DNA from: Demequina aurantiaca
Lineage (GTDB): Bacteria > Actinomycetota > Actinomycetes > Actinomycetales > Demequinaceae
DNA: 64,000 nt
Assembly: GCF_000975135.1 (NCBI RefSeq)
Contig: NZ_BBRF01000002.1
Location: 310,001 to 374,000 of the forward strand
Reading direction: 5' to 3'
How positions within the stretch are numbered: the stretch's first letter is position 1; each line of letters starts with the position of its first letter. Below the pieces are notes generated by a model. The model had not been told where the DNA came from and made no database searches. It saw only the letters and a list, made by a program, of their open reading frames with translations. The translations under genes and the position numbers were made by a program. Shown piece by piece: positions 35,393 to 43,734 of the stretch.

Positions 35393-36781
35393 GTGTCCAA
35401 GCCCTCCGCCGCATCGGCGAAGGCAATGAAGAAGGAGAAGGCCACGACTACCGCAGCCTCACCCAAGACCACCGCTACTAAGGCAAGCGCCAAGGGCGCC
35501 ACCAAGAAGACGGCCGCTAAGAGCGCGCCAGAAGCAGTGGAGACCGAGAAGGACGCGAAGCCGGTAACACGCAAGAAGGCCGCCGCGCCCAAGAAGGAAG
35601 CTGCGCCTAAGAAGGCCGCAGCGACCAAGAGCACTGCTGCCGCGAAAAAGGCTGCGGCACCTACCGCCGCGGCCAAGCGGGCAGCAGCGAAGCGAGCCAA
35701 GGAAGACGCCGAGGCTCAGGCGCGAAGTGTCGAAAACCAGGATGCCCCTGTCGCTCAGGTCGAGGACGAGCCCGTTGAGGCCAAGCCAAAGGATGAGGAC
35801 TCTGAAGAGCGTGGCTACGTCCTGCGTAGCGCTGACGACGATGCGCCCGTGCAGCAGGTCTTCACCGCTGGTGCCACAGCCGACCCTGTCAAGGACTACC
35901 TCAAGCAGATCGGTAAGGTTGCCCTGCTGAACGCCGAGCAGGAGGTCGACCTCGCCAAGCGCATTGAGGCCGGCCTGTTTGCCGAAGAGAAGCTCGGCTC
36001 CGGTGAGAAGATCGCGCCCAAACTGCGTCGCCAGCTGGAGTGGATCGCGAACGACGGTCGCCACGCCAAGAATCACCTGCTCGAGGCCAACCTGCGACTG
36101 GTGGTGTCGCTCGCGAAGCGTTACACCGGTCGCGGCATGCTGTTCCTGGACCTGATCCAGGAAGGAAACCTCGGTCTGATCCGTGCCGTCGAGAAGTTCG
36201 ACTACACCAAGGGGTATAAGTTCTCGACCTACGCCACGTGGTGGATCCGTCAGGCCATCACGCGCGCCATGGCCGACCAGGCCCGCACCATTCGTATCCC
36301 CGTCCACATGGTCGAGGTCATCAACAAGCTCGCACGCGTGCAGCGCCAGATGCTGCAGGACCTGGGCCGTGAGCCCACGCCCGAGGAACTTGCCGCAGAG
36401 CTCGACATGACGCCCGAGAAGGTCGTCGAGGTCCAGAAGTACGGCCGCGAGCCCATCTCTTTGCACACGCCACTTGGCGAGGACGGCGACAGCGAGTTCG
36501 GTGACCTCATCGAGGACTCCGAGGCCGTCGTCCCTGCAGACGCCGTGGGCTTCACGCTGCTCCAGGAGGAGCTCAGCAAGGTGATGGACACCCTCAGCGA
36601 GCGCGAGGCCGGCGTGGTCGGTATGCGCTTTGGTCTCACCGATGGTCAGCCCAAGACGCTCGACGAGATTGGTCGAGTGTTTGGCGTGACTCGCGAGCGC
36701 ATTCGTCAGATCGAGTCCAAGACGATGTCGAAGCTGCGTCACCCCAGCCGCTCACAGGTACTGCGCGACTACCTGGACTAA
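35393..36781 (+). CDS. sigA: Primary RNA polymerase sigma factor
   Basis: About 462 residues from the GTG at 35393. Residues ~2-100 are Lys/Ala-rich low complexity, ~105-135 acidic. Then come sigma 1.2 ([16 protein letters not shown]), sigma 2 with the -10 recognition helix ([20 protein letters not shown]), sigma 3, and sigma 4 with the [22 protein letters not shown]. It is the housekeeping sigma. The exact start is uncertain: GTG 35393 and ATG 35426 are the candidates, neither with a good ribosome-binding site, while the open frame extends to 35291. Confidence 0.95.
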   Translation: MSKPSAASAKAMKKEKATTTAASPKTTATKASAKGATKKTAAKSAPEAVETEKDAKPVTRKKAAAPKKEAAPKKAAATKSTAAAKKAAAPTAAAKRAAAKRAKEDAEAQARSVENQDAPVAQVEDEPVEAKPKDEDSEERGYVLRSADDDAPVQQVFTAGATADPVKDYLKQIGKVALLNAEQEVDLAKRIEAGLFAEEKLGSGEKIAPKLRRQLEWIANDGRHAKNHLLEANLRLVVSLAKRYTGRGMLFLDLIQEGNLGLIRAVEKFDYTKGYKFSTYATWWIRQAITRAMADQARTIRIPVHMVEVINKLARVQRQMLQDLGREPTPEELAAELDMTPEKVVEVQKYGREPISLHTPLGEDGDSEFGDLIEDSEAVVPADAVGFTLLQEELSKVMDTLSEREAGVVGMRFGLTDGQPKTLDEIGRVFGVTRERIRQIESKTMSKLRHPSRSQVLRDYLD

Positions 36782-36794
36782 GCGCTCCCACATC

Positions 36795-36840
36795 ACGCAA
36801 CAATGCCCCCACGCTCTAGAGCGTGGGGGCATTGTTGCGT
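36795..36840. terminator. Bidirectional terminator between sigA and the TspO-like gene
   Basis: A perfect 46-bp palindrome with 23-bp arms (36795-36817 and 36818-36840), forming a long stem with a CTAG tip. It lies 13 bp after sigA and 33 bp from the convergent gene. Confidence 0.87.
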
Positions 36841-36873
36841 TGTTTGGGCGGGGTCGCAGTGACCTCGTGACTC

Positions 36874-37737
36874 CTACCGAGGTGCCAGGGGATCCTTGCG
36901 GCCGATGTACGACCAGTCGCGCACCGCGAACGGAGTCGCGAGGGCGACAATGGCGGCGAGCCCGGCGGCCCAGCCCACCGCAACGCTCTCGGGCGAGTCG
37001 GTCAGCCTTCCGGTGGCAATCCACCACAGACCCCAGGCAATGGCAACTCCGGTGGCGATGCTCAAAGCAGTTGAGGCTCGCAGTCCTCGCACAATCGCGA
37101 CGGCAAGCACCGCGGCCACTACCAGGACAGCGATCGCGAAGCCTACGCCGTCTCCCGCCGCGAAATCGTCGATACCGCTCGCGATCGTGGCAGTGATGTC
37201 AGCCAGGGTCGCGACGACCACCCAGCCCAGATACAGGCCCACTGGTACGTCCGTGGTGAGACGCTCAGCCCATGACGACGGGGGAGTGGCAGCCAAACGT
37301 TTGGCCACCACCGCGAGCACTGCCGCCAGCACAGCAATCACCGCTACCGATGCCCAGAGCCAGCCCGCCTGAACCACTCCGATCCAAGCGGCGTTCAGCA
37401 GCATCGACGCGAGCACCCACCACGACGTGGCACGCAGCCGCGGGTCGGTCGCGTGACTCGGTAGGAACTGGAAGATCGCGAAGACGACGAGACCCAGGTA
37501 GATGACCGACCAAATGGAGAAGGCCGTCGATGCGGGTGCGAGCAGCGTCGCGTCGGCAGCAAGCGCGCCCCCTGCCGCGTCCTGGATGGGGGTGCCGCCA
37601 AAGGCACCGGAGCCCCAAGCCGCGCCGACGATTGCAACGATGGCGCCAATCAAGACCGTCCAGCGTCGCGCAGTATCCGCGCTGGTACGGGCCTGGGTAA
37701 TGGGATCTGTTGATGACCTGGTGTGTGAGTGTGCCAT
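36874..37737 (-). CDS. TspO/MBR-like tryptophan-rich membrane protein
   Basis: 287 residues with about seven to eight hydrophobic segments. It shows the TspO-type pattern PASTAFSIWSVIYLGLVVFAIFQ near residue 65, WWVLASMLLNAAW, and TTDVPVGLYLGWVVVATLAD. The long actinobacterial members are annotated as tryptophan-rich sensory proteins; ligand unknown (tetrapyrroles for true TspO). GGAGGAAAAA precedes the ATG at 37737; longer frames upstream lack support. Confidence 0.75.
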   Translation of the reverse strand: MAHSHTRSSTDPITQARTSADTARRWTVLIGAIVAIVGAAWGSGAFGGTPIQDAAGGALAADATLLAPASTAFSIWSVIYLGLVVFAIFQFLPSHATDPRLRATSWWVLASMLLNAAWIGVVQAGWLWASVAVIAVLAAVLAVVAKRLAATPPSSWAERLTTDVPVGLYLGWVVVATLADITATIASGIDDFAAGDGVGFAIAVLVVAAVLAVAIVRGLRASTALSIATGVAIAWGLWWIATGRLTDSPESVAVGWAAGLAAIVALATPFAVRDWSYIGRKDPLAPR

Positions 37738-37840
37738 GGTTTTTCCTCCTGCAAGGTCAAACCTATGCCACACGCAAAATCTTCCCGGCATCGGCCGATG
37801 GGGTGGCTGAGACATCGCTTTCCGGCTCGGGAGAGAACGG

Positions 37841-38851
37841 CTATGGAACGGCGGGAGGAGCCTCGACCACTGATTCCTCAGTACTCACCAAGGTCTGGTC
37901 CCCGGGTCTCGTGCGCGCTGTCTGCGCCACCACGATTCCCACCAAAACGAGGGCGGCACCACCTACCTGAAGCGTGGACAGCGTCTCGCCCAGCCATGCC
38001 CAGGCGACGATGAACGCAAAGAGCACCTCCGACGAGGCGAGTATGCCGACCGCGGTCGCGGATAGATGACCGAGGGCCGAGAAGATCAGCACGAAGGGGG
38101 CGAAGGCCCCAAGTGTGACAACAAAGAGCAGGGGCAGCCAGACCGGGACGACGATGGATTCGAAGGCACCAGAAAGCGAGACATCAGCGGCCAGAGTGGA
38201 GGGATCGAGCGTCCACCATGCTGAAAAGACACCCCAGAAAGCGCTGGCGAAGACGGATGCCCAGAACGCGACAGCCATGGGCGGCATGGCTGCCACCACA
38301 CGTTCACCCATGATGAAGTAGAACGCGTAGGTGATGGCGGCTCCGAACGCGGCGAGCACGCCGAGCAGGGCTAAAGTGCTGTTCCACACTTGTGCCACAA
38401 CAGCGAGTCCCACGAGCACTGCACCGATCGCGAACCACAGCCGAGGTTGGACGCGTTCGTTGAAGATGAGCCACGCGGCGAGAGCGACGAATACCACCGC
38501 GGTGTACTCAATCAACAGGGCGACGCCCACGGGCAGAATCGAGATTGCGACCGCGTAGAGCCACTGGATCATCGCGAGTCCGCCAATGCCGAGCGCGGCG
38601 AGATTGAAGAGTTGACGCCGAGTAGGTCGAAACTGCGACCGGTCGCTAACGAGCAGCACAGCACCGGCGATGATGACCGTCGAGAGTACGCGAAAGAATG
38701 TTAACTGGGCCGGGCTGACGCCCGCACCGATGACCACCTTCGAAACCGAGCCGTTGATGCCAAACAGTGCGGCACCAACGATCACGTAGATCGCGCCGCG
38801 AGCAGGCGACGTGGCCCGACGTGCCGGGACGTCGGGAGATGGCGTGGTCAC
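37841..38851 (-). CDS. EamA/DMT-family transporter
   Basis: 336 residues, ten hydrophobic segments in two EamA repeats (~18-150 and ~160-300). The first begins GAIYVIVGAALFGINGSVSKVVI; the second ends FIVAWAWLGETLSTLQVGGAALVLVGI. Probably exports a small metabolite such as an amino acid or cofactor precursor; substrate unknown. The GTG start lies 7 nt after TACGAT (38859-38864, minus strand). Confidence 0.9.
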   Translation of the reverse strand: MTTPSPDVPARRATSPARGAIYVIVGAALFGINGSVSKVVIGAGVSPAQLTFFRVLSTVIIAGAVLLVSDRSQFRPTRRQLFNLAALGIGGLAMIQWLYAVAISILPVGVALLIEYTAVVFVALAAWLIFNERVQPRLWFAIGAVLVGLAVVAQVWNSTLALLGVLAAFGAAITYAFYFIMGERVVAAMPPMAVAFWASVFASAFWGVFSAWWTLDPSTLAADVSLSGAFESIVVPVWLPLLFVVTLGAFAPFVLIFSALGHLSATAVGILASSEVLFAFIVAWAWLGETLSTLQVGGAALVLVGIVVAQTARTRPGDQTLVSTEESVVEAPPAVP

Positions 38852-38864
38852 GAGCGCAATCGTA
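38852..38864 (-). promoter_or_regulatory. Leaderless -10 of the EamA transporter gene
   Basis: TACGAT on the minus strand (38859-38864) ends 7 nt before the GTG start. Confidence 0.5.
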
Positions 38865-38958
38865 CGCCGCGGAGGCGTCCTGGAGCCGCGTGTGCAGGCA
38901 TCATCGGCGAGGCAGCCGCGATAACATCGTGGCCAACGACTTTTAAGGAAAGAGCTCC

Positions 38959-39303
38959 ATGGACGCCCTGCGCTACATCCTCCTGATTCTGCACTTCATC
39001 GGCCTGGCCGCGATCCTCGGCCCGTTCCTCGGACAGTGGACGGCGAAGGCCAAGAGCATCACCAAGACGATGGTCTGGGGTGCCCGCGCGCAGCTCGTGA
39101 CCGGACTCGGACTCGTCGGCGTGGCCTACGCGAGCGACAACGAACCCGACCACGTCAAGATCGCGGTGAAGCTGCTCATCGCGCTCGCAATCGTCGCGAT
39201 TTGCGAGGCCAACAACAAGAAGTCTGGCTCCGTCAGCACCGCCTGGTGGCTGGTTGGCGGACTGACCGTCGCGAACATCGTTGTCGCGGTGGTGTGGCAC
39301 TAG
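38959..39303 (+). CDS. Small integral membrane protein, unknown function
   Basis: 114 residues with about four hydrophobic helices: ILLILHFIGLAAILGPFLG, a segment around AQLVTGLGLVGVAYA, VKLLIALAIVAICEA and a C-terminal LVGGLTVANIVVAVVWH. Resembles other short actinobacterial membrane proteins of the same layout. GGAAAGAG lies upstream of the ATG. The GNAT gene starts 2 bp after its stop, so they are cotranscribed. Confidence 0.8.
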   Translation: MDALRYILLILHFIGLAAILGPFLGQWTAKAKSITKTMVWGARAQLVTGLGLVGVAYASDNEPDHVKIAVKLLIALAIVAICEANNKKSGSVSTAWWLVGGLTVANIVVAVVWH

Positions 39304-39304
39304 C

Positions 39305-39778
39305 ATGACGCTTGTCCGTGCCGCGACGCCGAGCGACGCTGCGGAGATCGTTCACCTCGGGGCGCTGATGTACAAGGCTGTAGGCGCCGCGCCCACTCCC
39401 ATGTGGGCCGTCGACTCGACCAAACTCGTGGCCGAACGCATCGGCGACGATCTCATTGGCATGGTGATTGATGCGCCGGAAGGCGGCCTGGCGTGCTGTG
39501 GGCTGGTCAACGTCGCGCCACGCCTGCCTCGGCCCGGCATGCTCGCACACCACATGGGCTACGTGCAGTGGGTCTCCACGTCCGCGCAGCACCAGTACAA
39601 GGGATATGCGCGCGCCGTGATGGACGCGCTGCTTGAGGAGACCGACAAGCGTGGCATCGAAGTGGTCGAGTTGCATGCCAGCCCGCAGGGCCGCCGCATG
39701 TACGAGGACCTTGGGTTCTTCGTCAAGGACGACAACGTCGCGATGACGCAGCTGCGTAAGCGCAAAGGTCCGCAATAG
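39305..39778 (+). CDS. GNAT-family N-acetyltransferase
   Basis: 157 residues, complete GNAT fold: LVRAATPSDAAEIVHLGALMY, the acetyl-CoA-binding loop region QHQYKGYARAVMDALLEE, and the C-terminal VELHASPQGRRMYEDLGFF. Substrate unknown. The ATG is 2 bp past the upstream membrane-protein stop. Confidence 0.88.
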   Translation: MTLVRAATPSDAAEIVHLGALMYKAVGAAPTPMWAVDSTKLVAERIGDDLIGMVIDAPEGGLACCGLVNVAPRLPRPGMLAHHMGYVQWVSTSAQHQYKGYARAVMDALLEETDKRGIEVVELHASPQGRRMYEDLGFFVKDDNVAMTQLRKRKGPQ

Positions 39779-39833
39779 CATTTCACCGCGTCGGAGTGCG
39801 GCGCGGCATGAAGGCGATGTCGTCCGCACAAAC

Positions 39834-39846
39834 TACGCTGTAGCCC
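39834..39846 (+). promoter_or_regulatory. Leaderless -10 of parE
   Basis: TACGCT (39834-39839) ends 7 nt before the parE GTG. Confidence 0.5.
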
Positions 39847-41946
39847 GTGGCTCAATCAGATTACTCAGCGCGTCATCTTTCCGTTCTCGAGGGACTCGAG
39901 GCGGTCCGCAAGCGTCCCGGCATGTACATCGGCACCACCGACTCGCGTGGGCTCATGCATTGCCTGTGGGAGATCATCGACAACTCGGTCGATGAAGCGC
40001 TCGGCGGCTTCGGCAATGAGATCGAGATCATCCTTCACCCCGATGATTCCGTGGAGGTGCGCGATAACGGGCGCGGCATCCCGGTCGACATCGAGCCCAA
40101 AACCGGACTGACCGGCCTCGAGGTCGTCATGACCAAGCTGCACGCGGGCGGAAAGTTTGGAGGCGGCTCGTACGCCGCGTCCGGTGGTCTGCACGGAGTG
40201 GGTGCCTCGGTGGTCAACGCTCTTAGCGAGCGCCTCGACGTATGGGTGGATCGTGGCGGCAAGACCCACCACATGGGCTTCCGCCGCGGTGAGCCGGGTT
40301 ACTTCCAGGATCCTGCCAGCGGTCCGACGCCCGATGCCGACTTCGAACCGTTTATCACGGGCTCTGAGTTGCAGACCACGGGCAAGGTCGCCAAGGCCAA
40401 GACTGGCACGCGTATTCGCTACTGGTCCGACCGTCAGATCTTCAATAAGTCCGCGAGTTTCACGTACGAGGACCTCATTGTGCGGGCACGCCAGACGGCA
40501 TTCCTGGTCCCCGGACTCACGCTCAGCGTTCGCGACCAGCGCGACCCCCTCGAGCCCATTGAGGAGAGCTTTCGTTACGAGGGAGGCCCGCGCGACTTCG
40601 TCGACTTCATTGCGCACGATGCCCCCGTCACCGACACGTGGGAACTCACCGGAAGCGGTTCCTACGTCGAGACCGTGCCGGTTCTCAAGCCCAACGGTCA
40701 ATTGATCTCCGAAGAGGTGCAGCGCGACTGCCACGTGGACGTGGCCCTACGGTGGGGCAACGGATATGAGACCGAGGTGCGGTCCTTCGTCAACATCATC
40801 GCCACGCCCAAGGGCGGTACGCACCAGGCTGGCTTCGATGCCGGACTCACCAAGGTGCTTCGCTCCGCCATCTCGACCAACGCGCGCCGCCTCAAGCTGA
40901 CCGGCAAGGACGGCGCGGAGAAGATTGAGAAGGACGACATCATGGCCGGCTTAACGGCGGTGGTGACGGTCCGGATCGCGGAGCCACAGTTCGAGGGACA
41001 GACCAAGGAGGTCCTAGGGACGGGACCGGTGCGCGGCATCGTTGCCAAGGTCGTGGAAAAGGAGCTACACGCGCTGCTCACATCTCCCAAGCGCGACCTC
41101 AAGACGCAGTCGACCAACGTGATGGAAAAGATCATCTCCGAGATGCGTGCCCGCGTCGCAGCGCGCAAGCAGAAGGAGATTTCGCGACGCAAGAACGCGC
41201 TCGAGACCTCGTCGCTGCCCTCCAAACTTGCGGACTGCCGCAGCAATGACGTGGAGACCAGCGAGCTGTTCATCGTGGAGGGTGACTCCGCTCTCGGCAC
41301 GGCCAAGCTCGCTCGCCAGTCCGACTTCCAGGCGCTACTGCCCATCAGGGGCAAGATCCTCAATGTCCAGAAGGCCTCAGTGACGGACATGCTCCACAAC
41401 GCGGAGTGCGCGTCGATCATCCAGGTGATCGGCGCCGGTTCGGGACGTACGTTCGATATCCCCGCGGCGCGCTACGGCAAGATCATTTTGATGACTGACG
41501 CCGACGTGGACGGTGCGCATATTCGCACGTTGCTGTTAACTCTTTTCTTCCGCTACATGCGCCCCATGGTGGATGCGGGTCGCGTGTACGCCGCTGTGCC
41601 CCCGCTGCACCGTATCGAGGTGATGGGTAGCCCGCGTCGCGAGAAGGAATACATCTACACGTACTCGGAGAAGGAACTTGTTGAGACGTTGAGCGACCTG
41701 CGTCGCAAGGGCCGCAAGTACAAGGAAGATATCCAGCGCTATAAGGGTCTCGGTGAGATGGATGCGGACCAGCTGGCTGAGACCACGATGGACCCCCAGC
41801 ACCGCATGTTGCGCAAGATCACGGCGCATGACGCCGAGGGTGCGGAGCGCGTGTTCGAGTTGTTGATGGGTAACGACGTCGCGCCTCGTAAGGACTTCAT
41901 TGTCGCCGGTGCTGCGAATCTGGATACCAACCGCATCGACATGTAG
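39847..41946 (+). CDS. parE: DNA topoisomerase IV subunit B (ParE/ParY)
   Basis: 699 residues; ATPase subunit of a type IIA topoisomerase. The GHKL ATPase shows EIIDNSVDEAL, DNGRGIP, and GGLHGVGASVVNAL; the TOPRIM domain has EGDSALGTAKLARQ and MTDADVDGAHIRTLL; the tail has YKGLGEMDADQL. Location near sigA and a separate partner gene (45515-47974) match the second actinobacterial topoisomerase pair (ParX/ParY in Streptomyces) and not gyrBA near dnaA. The GTG start is leaderless. Confidence 0.9.
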   Translation: MAQSDYSARHLSVLEGLEAVRKRPGMYIGTTDSRGLMHCLWEIIDNSVDEALGGFGNEIEIILHPDDSVEVRDNGRGIPVDIEPKTGLTGLEVVMTKLHAGGKFGGGSYAASGGLHGVGASVVNALSERLDVWVDRGGKTHHMGFRRGEPGYFQDPASGPTPDADFEPFITGSELQTTGKVAKAKTGTRIRYWSDRQIFNKSASFTYEDLIVRARQTAFLVPGLTLSVRDQRDPLEPIEESFRYEGGPRDFVDFIAHDAPVTDTWELTGSGSYVETVPVLKPNGQLISEEVQRDCHVDVALRWGNGYETEVRSFVNIIATPKGGTHQAGFDAGLTKVLRSAISTNARRLKLTGKDGAEKIEKDDIMAGLTAVVTVRIAEPQFEGQTKEVLGTGPVRGIVAKVVEKELHALLTSPKRDLKTQSTNVMEKIISEMRARVAARKQKEISRRKNALETSSLPSKLADCRSNDVETSELFIVEGDSALGTAKLARQSDFQALLPIRGKILNVQKASVTDMLHNAECASIIQVIGAGSGRTFDIPAARYGKIILMTDADVDGAHIRTLLLTLFFRYMRPMVDAGRVYAAVPPLHRIEVMGSPRREKEYIYTYSEKELVETLSDLRRKGRKYKEDIQRYKGLGEMDADQLAETTMDPQHRMLRKITAHDAEGAERVFELLMGNDVAPRKDFIVAGAANLDTNRIDM

Positions 41947-42009
41947 CCATCAGCTCGACCAATCCGAACGCCTCTTCCGGGCGAACCCCTGGTGGAACCG
42001 CTTCACGGT

Positions 42010-42026
42010 GAATGCAGATCGCATTC
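42010..42026. promoter_or_regulatory. Inverted repeat GAATGC-N5-GCATTC upstream of the CHRD-like gene
   Basis: Perfect 6-bp arms (42010-42015 and 42021-42026) in the 147-bp gap between parE and the surface-protein gene. Possible operator; the regulator is unknown. Confidence 0.4.
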
Positions 42027-42093
42027 GCGGGGAAGCAGTTCCGTGGCAGGACCGACAACGGTCATCCACCAGTAGTGCAACGGAAAGGCAATC

Positions 42094-42867
42094 ATGAAGA
42101 TTCTCCGCACCTCAATGCTCCTCGCCGCAACCGGCCTGCTTGTCGCAGGCCCGGCATCGATGGCGATGGCAGCTGACGGAACATACGATGGCAGCATGTC
42201 CGAGCTCAACGGCTCGGGCGCCTCCGGAACCGCGCAGGTCAAGGTCGACGGCACGGAAGTGTCCGTCAACATTTCAGGCACGGGCTTTACCCCCAACGCT
42301 CCCCACGCACAGCACCTTCACGGTGACGTGTCAGGTAAGGACTTCGTGTGCCCCACTGACGCGGACGTCGAGGAACTCGACAAGGACGGCGACGGACTGC
42401 TCAGCACTCTCGAGGCAGCGCCGCTCTACGGTGGGGTGCTCATCGCACTGACGACCGAGGGCGACACCTCGCCCGACTCAGCACTTGCGGTGGACCGTTT
42501 TCCCACGGCCGATGCTGATGGCAACCTGGAATACAGCCGCACCTTCACGGTGACGCAGGATGTCGCAGACCAGATGGCCAACCTTCACATTGTGGATCAC
42601 GGTATCGACCTCGATGGTTCGGGCACCTACGACGGTGACGTCAAGAGCTCGCTGTCTGAGGACCTCCCGCTAGAGGCGACCATCCCCGCCGCGTGTGGCG
42701 CACTCGGTGACGCACAGACCGAAGCAATGCCCGCCGGTGGAGTGGCAACCGGTGACGCCATGGGCGACACCTCGACGGCCGTGATCTACGGATCGGTGGC
42801 CCTCGCCGCGCTGGCTGCTGCCGGTGGAGTGGTGATGACCAACCGCCGCCGCACAGCAACCAAGTAA
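42094..42867 (+). CDS. CHRD-like secreted surface protein with EF-hand loop and C-terminal anchor
   Basis: 257 residues. A signal peptide (1-26, ending ASMAMA) leads to a beta-rich domain with FTPNAPHAQHLHG, reminiscent of CHRD domains. An EF-hand-type Ca loop occurs at 96-107 (DKDGDGLLSTLE) and a second Asp-rich turn at 172-182 (DLDGSGTYDGD). C86 and C201 may pair. The end has PAGGVATGD, a hydrophobic helix (~229-249) and RRR, like a cell-wall sorting signal without LPXTG. The sortase gene follows. Confidence 0.75.
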   Translation: MKILRTSMLLAATGLLVAGPASMAMAADGTYDGSMSELNGSGASGTAQVKVDGTEVSVNISGTGFTPNAPHAQHLHGDVSGKDFVCPTDADVEELDKDGDGLLSTLEAAPLYGGVLIALTTEGDTSPDSALAVDRFPTADADGNLEYSRTFTVTQDVADQMANLHIVDHGIDLDGSGTYDGDVKSSLSEDLPLEATIPAACGALGDAQTEAMPAGGVATGDAMGDTSTAVIYGSVALAALAAAGGVVMTNRRRTATK

Positions 42868-42881
42868 CGGCGAAGTACTGA

Positions 42882-42917
42882 GGAGGGGCCGGGCCGAGGC
42901 ATCGGTTCGGCCCCTCC
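42882..42917 (+). terminator. Hairpin between CHRD-like gene and sortase
   Basis: GGAGGGGCCG (42882-42891) pairs with CGGCCCCTCC (42908-42917). No T-tract follows, so it may be a partial terminator or mRNA stabiliser that lowers sortase expression relative to its substrate. Confidence 0.5.
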
Positions 42918-42951
42918 GCAGTTCCGTCGCCTCGAACCCCAGGGAGTTCAC

Positions 42952-43698
42952 ATGTCTTACTCGGAAGCTCAGTCCAATCGTGGCCGCCTACCAGGCGGAC
43001 GCCAAGCCTGGATGGTGGGCGCACTCGTCGCAGTGGCCCTGATCTTCGCGGCACTTGCCTGGGCCGCGACCCGGCCCGTCGTGCCCGAGCCGCTGGCACA
43101 GGACGCGCAGAGCCAAAGCCCCGCGGCAACGTCGTCCCCGGCCCCCACATCGACCCCATCGCAGCTGAACTCGCCCGCGCCGCGGCCATCAGCATCGGCG
43201 ACACCCGTTCCCATTGATCTCACGGGCCGGGTCGAGCCAGCGATGACACGCCCGCCGCAGGCGGCACCAGCAACGTTGACGGTGAATTCCGTGGGGATCT
43301 CCACTAATCTCGAATCATTGGGACTGATGGACGATGGCACGCTGGCGACCCCAGTCGACACCGATTTGGCGGGATGGTACGACGGCGGGCCTAAGCCGGG
43401 CGCCGTGGGACCGGCGGTAATTGCGGGGCATGTGAGTTACGGCGGGGGAGAGTCAGTGTTCTTTCGCCTGAGCGAGATCGAGCGTGGCGACAAGATCACC
43501 GTGGCTCAGGAGGATGGATCGAACGTGAACTTTCGAGTGACTCGGGTGGAGCAGCATCCCAAGGATGAGTTCCCGACTCTCGCGGTTTATGGGAACACCG
43601 CCACACCTGAGCTCCGCCTCATTACGTGTGGCGGGGACGTCGACACCTCCACCGGCCACTTCTATGACAACGTCATTGTGTTTGCGCAGATGGAATAG
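42952..43698 (+). CDS. Class F-like sortase
   Basis: 248 residues: short cytosolic N-terminus, one membrane anchor (~20-40), a Ser/Pro/Ala-rich stalk (~48-100), then the sortase barrel with catalytic H160 (VIAGHVSYG) and C226 (LITCGGDVD). The segment STGHFYDNVIVFA has Tyr at the place where I would expect the catalytic Arg of many class F enzymes, so activity needs checking. GGGAG lies 5 nt before the ATG. The gene immediately upstream encodes a likely substrate. Confidence 0.85.
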   Translation: MSYSEAQSNRGRLPGGRQAWMVGALVAVALIFAALAWAATRPVVPEPLAQDAQSQSPAATSSPAPTSTPSQLNSPAPRPSASATPVPIDLTGRVEPAMTRPPQAAPATLTVNSVGISTNLESLGLMDDGTLATPVDTDLAGWYDGGPKPGAVGPAVIAGHVSYGGGESVFFRLSEIERGDKITVAQEDGSNVNFRVTRVEQHPKDEFPTLAVYGNTATPELRLITCGGDVDTSTGHFYDNVIVFAQME

Positions 43699-43722
43699 CG
43701 ACGGTGCAGCCGGATGGTGCGC

Positions 43723-43734
43723 CACAATGGAGGG
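43723..43734 (+). promoter_or_regulatory. Leaderless -10 of thrE-like gene
   Basis: CACAAT (43723-43728) ends 6 nt before the GTG at 43735. A GGAGG in between is too close to the GTG to act as a ribosome-binding site. Confidence 0.4.

Noticed and set aside
35430-35700. Low-complexity AAG/GCC-rich stretch
   Set aside because: It encodes the Lys/Ala-rich N-terminal region usual for actinobacterial primary sigma factors.
35459-36742. 427-codon antisense frame opposite sigA
   Set aside because: Leu/Gly-rich complement of the sigA coding sequence; not a real protein.
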